Below are positions 62,130-64,000 of a stretch of DNA of 64,000 nt, piece by piece. The translations under genes and the position numbers were made by a program. Source of the stretch: JBCFAY01 sp038562375 (GTDB taxonomy: Bacteria > Bacillota > Clostridia > Christensenellales > CAG-138); contig JBCFAY010000001.1 in assembly GCA_038562375.1 (NCBI GenBank), positions 124,001-188,000 on the forward strand, read 5' to 3'. The notes beneath the pieces are model-generated. The model made no database searches, was not told the origin of the DNA, and worked only from the letters and a program-made list of their open reading frames with translations. Positions within the stretch are counted from its first letter, which is position 1, and every line of letters begins with the position of its first letter.

Positions 62130-63161
62130 TTACATCTTTACGATGATGCGGTATGTCTTTGGGTCGATCGCGCGTTCAAAGGCATAGTCGAGCTTTGAGA
62201 AGGGCACCTGCTCCGAAATAAGGAGCGAGGGATCCACAATGCCCGACGAGAGCAGTCGTGCCGCCACCTGGAAATCACGGATGAGCGGATTGACGGAGCC
62301 GGTGATGATCATCTCGGAATAATGCACCCGATTTACATCCAGATCGATGGGTTTTTTCGGATGGAACGAGGAATAGAGGACCACCCTGCCCACTTTGCCC
62401 GCCATCTCGATGGCTTCCGCCGCCGTCTGGGGCAGAGCCACGGTGCAGAACACCACATTGGCGCCGCGCCCCTCGGTGAGCGCCATCACCTCTTCCACCG
62501 CGTTGCATTTTCCCGAATCCACCAACACGTCGGCGCCCATCTTCCGGGCGATCTCCAGCCGATGAGGATCCAGTTCGCAGGCGATGACCCGTGCGCCCCG
62601 CAGCTTCGCCAGCTGGATATGGAACGCGCCCATGATGCCCGCGCCGATGACCACCACGTCGTCGCTCAGCCCGATGTTGCCTTGGCCGATGCTGTGTACG
62701 CAGCAGGCCAGAGGTTCGGTCAGCGCCGCATGGGCAAGGTCGATGTCATCGGCCATCTTGTATAGGTACGACTCTTCGATCAGCAGATACTCCGCAAGCC
62801 CTCCGGGGCCGTTGAGCCCCTCGTGCAGCGAGGCCTGAAACGAAATCACGCACTGATTCTCATGGCCGTTGCGGCAATAATAGCACGTGCCGCAGTTGGT
62901 GAGCAGGCGCGCGGTCACTTTATCCCCGGGCTTGAGATACTTTATGCTATCCCCTATTTCCGTCACTACGCCGGCGAGTTCATGCCCGCCGGCAAAGGGG
63001 TAATACTTCATTCCTCCGCAGAATACCCGCTGTTCCAATGTGCAGATGGCGCAGCTGTCCACCTTAACAAGCACCTGCCTGCCAACGGGTTTTCTGAGTT
63101 CAAACTCCCTGGTTTCCAGGCTCTTCTCCGCGGTCATCACCGCTACTTTATACGTACTCAT
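62130..63161 (-). CDS. Zinc-dependent sorbitol/threonine-type dehydrogenase
   Basis: A 343-residue MDR-family alcohol dehydrogenase. Catalytic-zinc residues lie in CAICTLEQR and GGHELAGVVTEIGD, the structural zinc cluster in LLTNCGTCYYCRNGHENQC, and the NAD loop in VVIGAGIMGAFHIQLAK. First gene of the operon. Likely oxidises a polyol or amino alcohol; family members act on sorbitol, threitol, threonine and similar substrates. Confidence 0.9.
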   Translation of the reverse strand: MSTYKVAVMTAEKSLETREFELRKPVGRQVLVKVDSCAICTLEQRVFCGGMKYYPFAGGHELAGVVTEIGDSIKYLKPGDKVTARLLTNCGTCYYCRNGHENQCVISFQASLHEGLNGPGGLAEYLLIEESYLYKMADDIDLAHAALTEPLACCVHSIGQGNIGLSDDVVVIGAGIMGAFHIQLAKLRGARVIACELDPHRLEIARKMGADVLVDSGKCNAVEEVMALTEGRGANVVFCTVALPQTAAEAIEMAGKVGRVVLYSSFHPKKPIDLDVNRVHYSEMIITGSVNPLIRDFQVAARLLSSGIVDPSLLISEQVPFSKLDYAFERAIDPKTYRIIVKM

Positions 63162-63270
63162 CTCATCACTTCTCTTCCTGCCGCTGGGCTTTATTCAATT
63201 GGGAACCTTGCTTTTCCGGTATCGCTATGGCTAAAATATTCCGAGGTGCTGTTACATATGCTCTATTAAT

Positions 63271-63322
63271 GTTACATTAGTAACTATATTGTAATTGTAC
63301 AGGTTTTCACCGGCAAAATCAA
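63271..63322 (-). promoter_or_regulatory. Promoter and candidate SorC operator of the dehydrogenase operon
   Basis: On the minus strand TTGATT (63322-63317), 17 bases, then TACAAT (63299-63294). The dyad GTTACATTAGTAAC (63271-63284) lies about at the start site, and a further copy of TGTTACAT is 20 bases downstream (63250). This is the expected position for repression or autoregulation by the SorC protein. Confidence 0.65.
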
Positions 63323-63817
63323 CCACTTTTTGCATTTCCGGGGCAGAATTCCTTCTTTGCACGGCCGCCTGCATACAGCGCCCGGAAGCCCTGAGCGCCG
63401 CCGCTGCGCATGCCGTCGTCAAGGCAATGGTATAAAAAAACGCCGGTAAAACTGCAGGCGCCTGACGGATGGAAGAAGGTATATAAGTGCATTCATTCCT
63501 GAGCCGGATGCGAGCAGGAAGAAGAATATGCGAAACAAAAATATTGTTTAAAACCATCCCCGGCCGCAGGGAACGGACAAGCCGGATGATTCAAGGCAAT
63601 GCCCGGCAAGCGAAGCTGGGCATGTCGGAAGGATCGTCAAGGCATGCTGATTTTCGAAAACAAGGATGAAGAACGTATATCGCCTTTTGTCGGCTCCAGG
63701 CCGATCCGGACGGCTGCATTGCTGCGCGGCAATCGCCGCGGCACATTCCATCCCCATCGGTCGACCCGATGAGCCGCAATAAAGTCGCCGCCGGAGCACG
63801 CTCCAAAATGGATGCGC
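63323..63817. other. Intergenic region upstream of the dehydrogenase operon
   Basis: About 495 bases with no supported gene. A T-run on the minus strand behind a short CGCC/GGCG stem (63434-63460) may be the terminator of the D-2-hydroxyacid dehydrogenase transcript. Confidence 0.35.
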
Positions 63818-64000
63818 CTAATTCACCACGTTGACCGGCTGTCCCGCCAGGAATTGGACCAGGTTGTTCACGGCAGTATCCATCAGCCTTTGGCGGCTTT
63901 CCTTCGGCGCCCAGGAAATGTGCGGCGTGATGAAACAATTCTTGGCCTGGAGCAGCGGATTGTCCGCCTTGATCGGCTCGCTGGAGACCACGTCCAGCCC
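63818..64000 (-). CDS. D-2-hydroxyacid dehydrogenase, C-terminal end (partial)
   Basis: The last 60 codons of a gene that runs off the right edge, ending in TAG at 63818. The product contains LDVVSSEPIKADNPLLQ and NCFITPHISWAPKESRQR, with the catalytic His in ITPHI, followed by FLAGQPVNVVN. This is the C-terminus of NAD-dependent D-isomer 2-hydroxyacid dehydrogenases, most like the glycerate/hydroxypyruvate reductase group. Confidence 0.85.
   Translation of the reverse strand, partial: GLDVVSSEPIKADNPLLQAKNCFITPHISWAPKESRQRLMDTAVNNLVQFLAGQPVNVVN

Noticed and set aside
1..64000. CRISPR arrays, rRNA and full-length tRNA genes.
   Set aside because: No regularly spaced direct repeats and no rRNA-like blocks were noticed, and the only tRNA-like sequences are the two 3' fragments.

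Overview
The window looks like a chromosomal segment of a low-oxygen Gram-positive bacterium of the Clostridia type. Strong AGGAGG ribosome sites, ATGA-coupled genes, lipobox lipoproteins, an anaerobic (cbi-type) cobalamin pathway, corrinoid methyltransferase genes, a YesM/YesN-type two-component system and GapN all point that way. Genus cannot be fixed from the sequence alone. No rRNA, complete tRNA or CRISPR array was seen.

Region 1 (1-2.76 kb, minus strand): a cobalamin-riboswitch operon encoding an exported CbiK-type cobaltochelatase lipoprotein, a small lipoprotein related to its C-terminal domain, and the start of a metal/corrinoid-type ABC substrate-binding lipoprotein. Region 2 (2.83-12.97 kb, plus strand): a second cobalamin riboswitch, back to back with the first, followed by the tightly coupled operon cbiL-D-F-G-H-J-ET-A-P-C. 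Together they hold every dedicated step from sirohydrochlorin to cobyric acid except corrinoid adenosylation. Lower-ligand genes (cbiB, cobU/S/T) are not in the window.

Region 3 (13.0-14.3 kb): debris of an integrative element: an excisionase-like HTH gene, a tRNA-Leu 3' fragment, an integrase C-terminus and a relaxase C-terminus. A matching tRNA-Leu 3' fragment and relaxase relic occur at 54.9-55.4 kb, so the 41 kb between may be an old island. By eye its base composition is mostly less GC-rich than the flanks.

Region 4 (14.4-31.5 kb): a 1506-residue surface protein, a TetR regulator, an IS3 relic, and then the most interesting block (20.3-30.2 kb). This is a PucR regulator diverging from an operon with a nucleoside-type (BMP) ABC importer, a corrinoid protein, an MtmB-family methyltransferase without an amber/pyrrolysine codon, and a cytosine-deaminase-like amidohydrolase. 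I read it as uptake, deamination and corrinoid-dependent demethylation of an N-methylated heterocycle. An integrase relic and a Fic gene follow.

Region 5 (31.8-34.4 kb): blaI plus an unusual BlaR1-type M56 peptidase fused to VanW and G5-like domains, with an apparent frameshift. Region 6 (34.7-54.8 kb): a galactoside/amino-sugar locus with two GH4 glycosidases, AraC regulator, ABC importer, creatininase-family protein, SIS isomerase, PfkB kinase, SDR and AKR, a two-component system, GalT, GalK and GatZ. Region 7 (55.6-64 kb, minus strand): gapN, then an operon of zinc dehydrogenase, APC permease, RibF-like protein, SorC regulator and class I aldolase, and the end of a D-2-hydroxyacid dehydrogenase gene.
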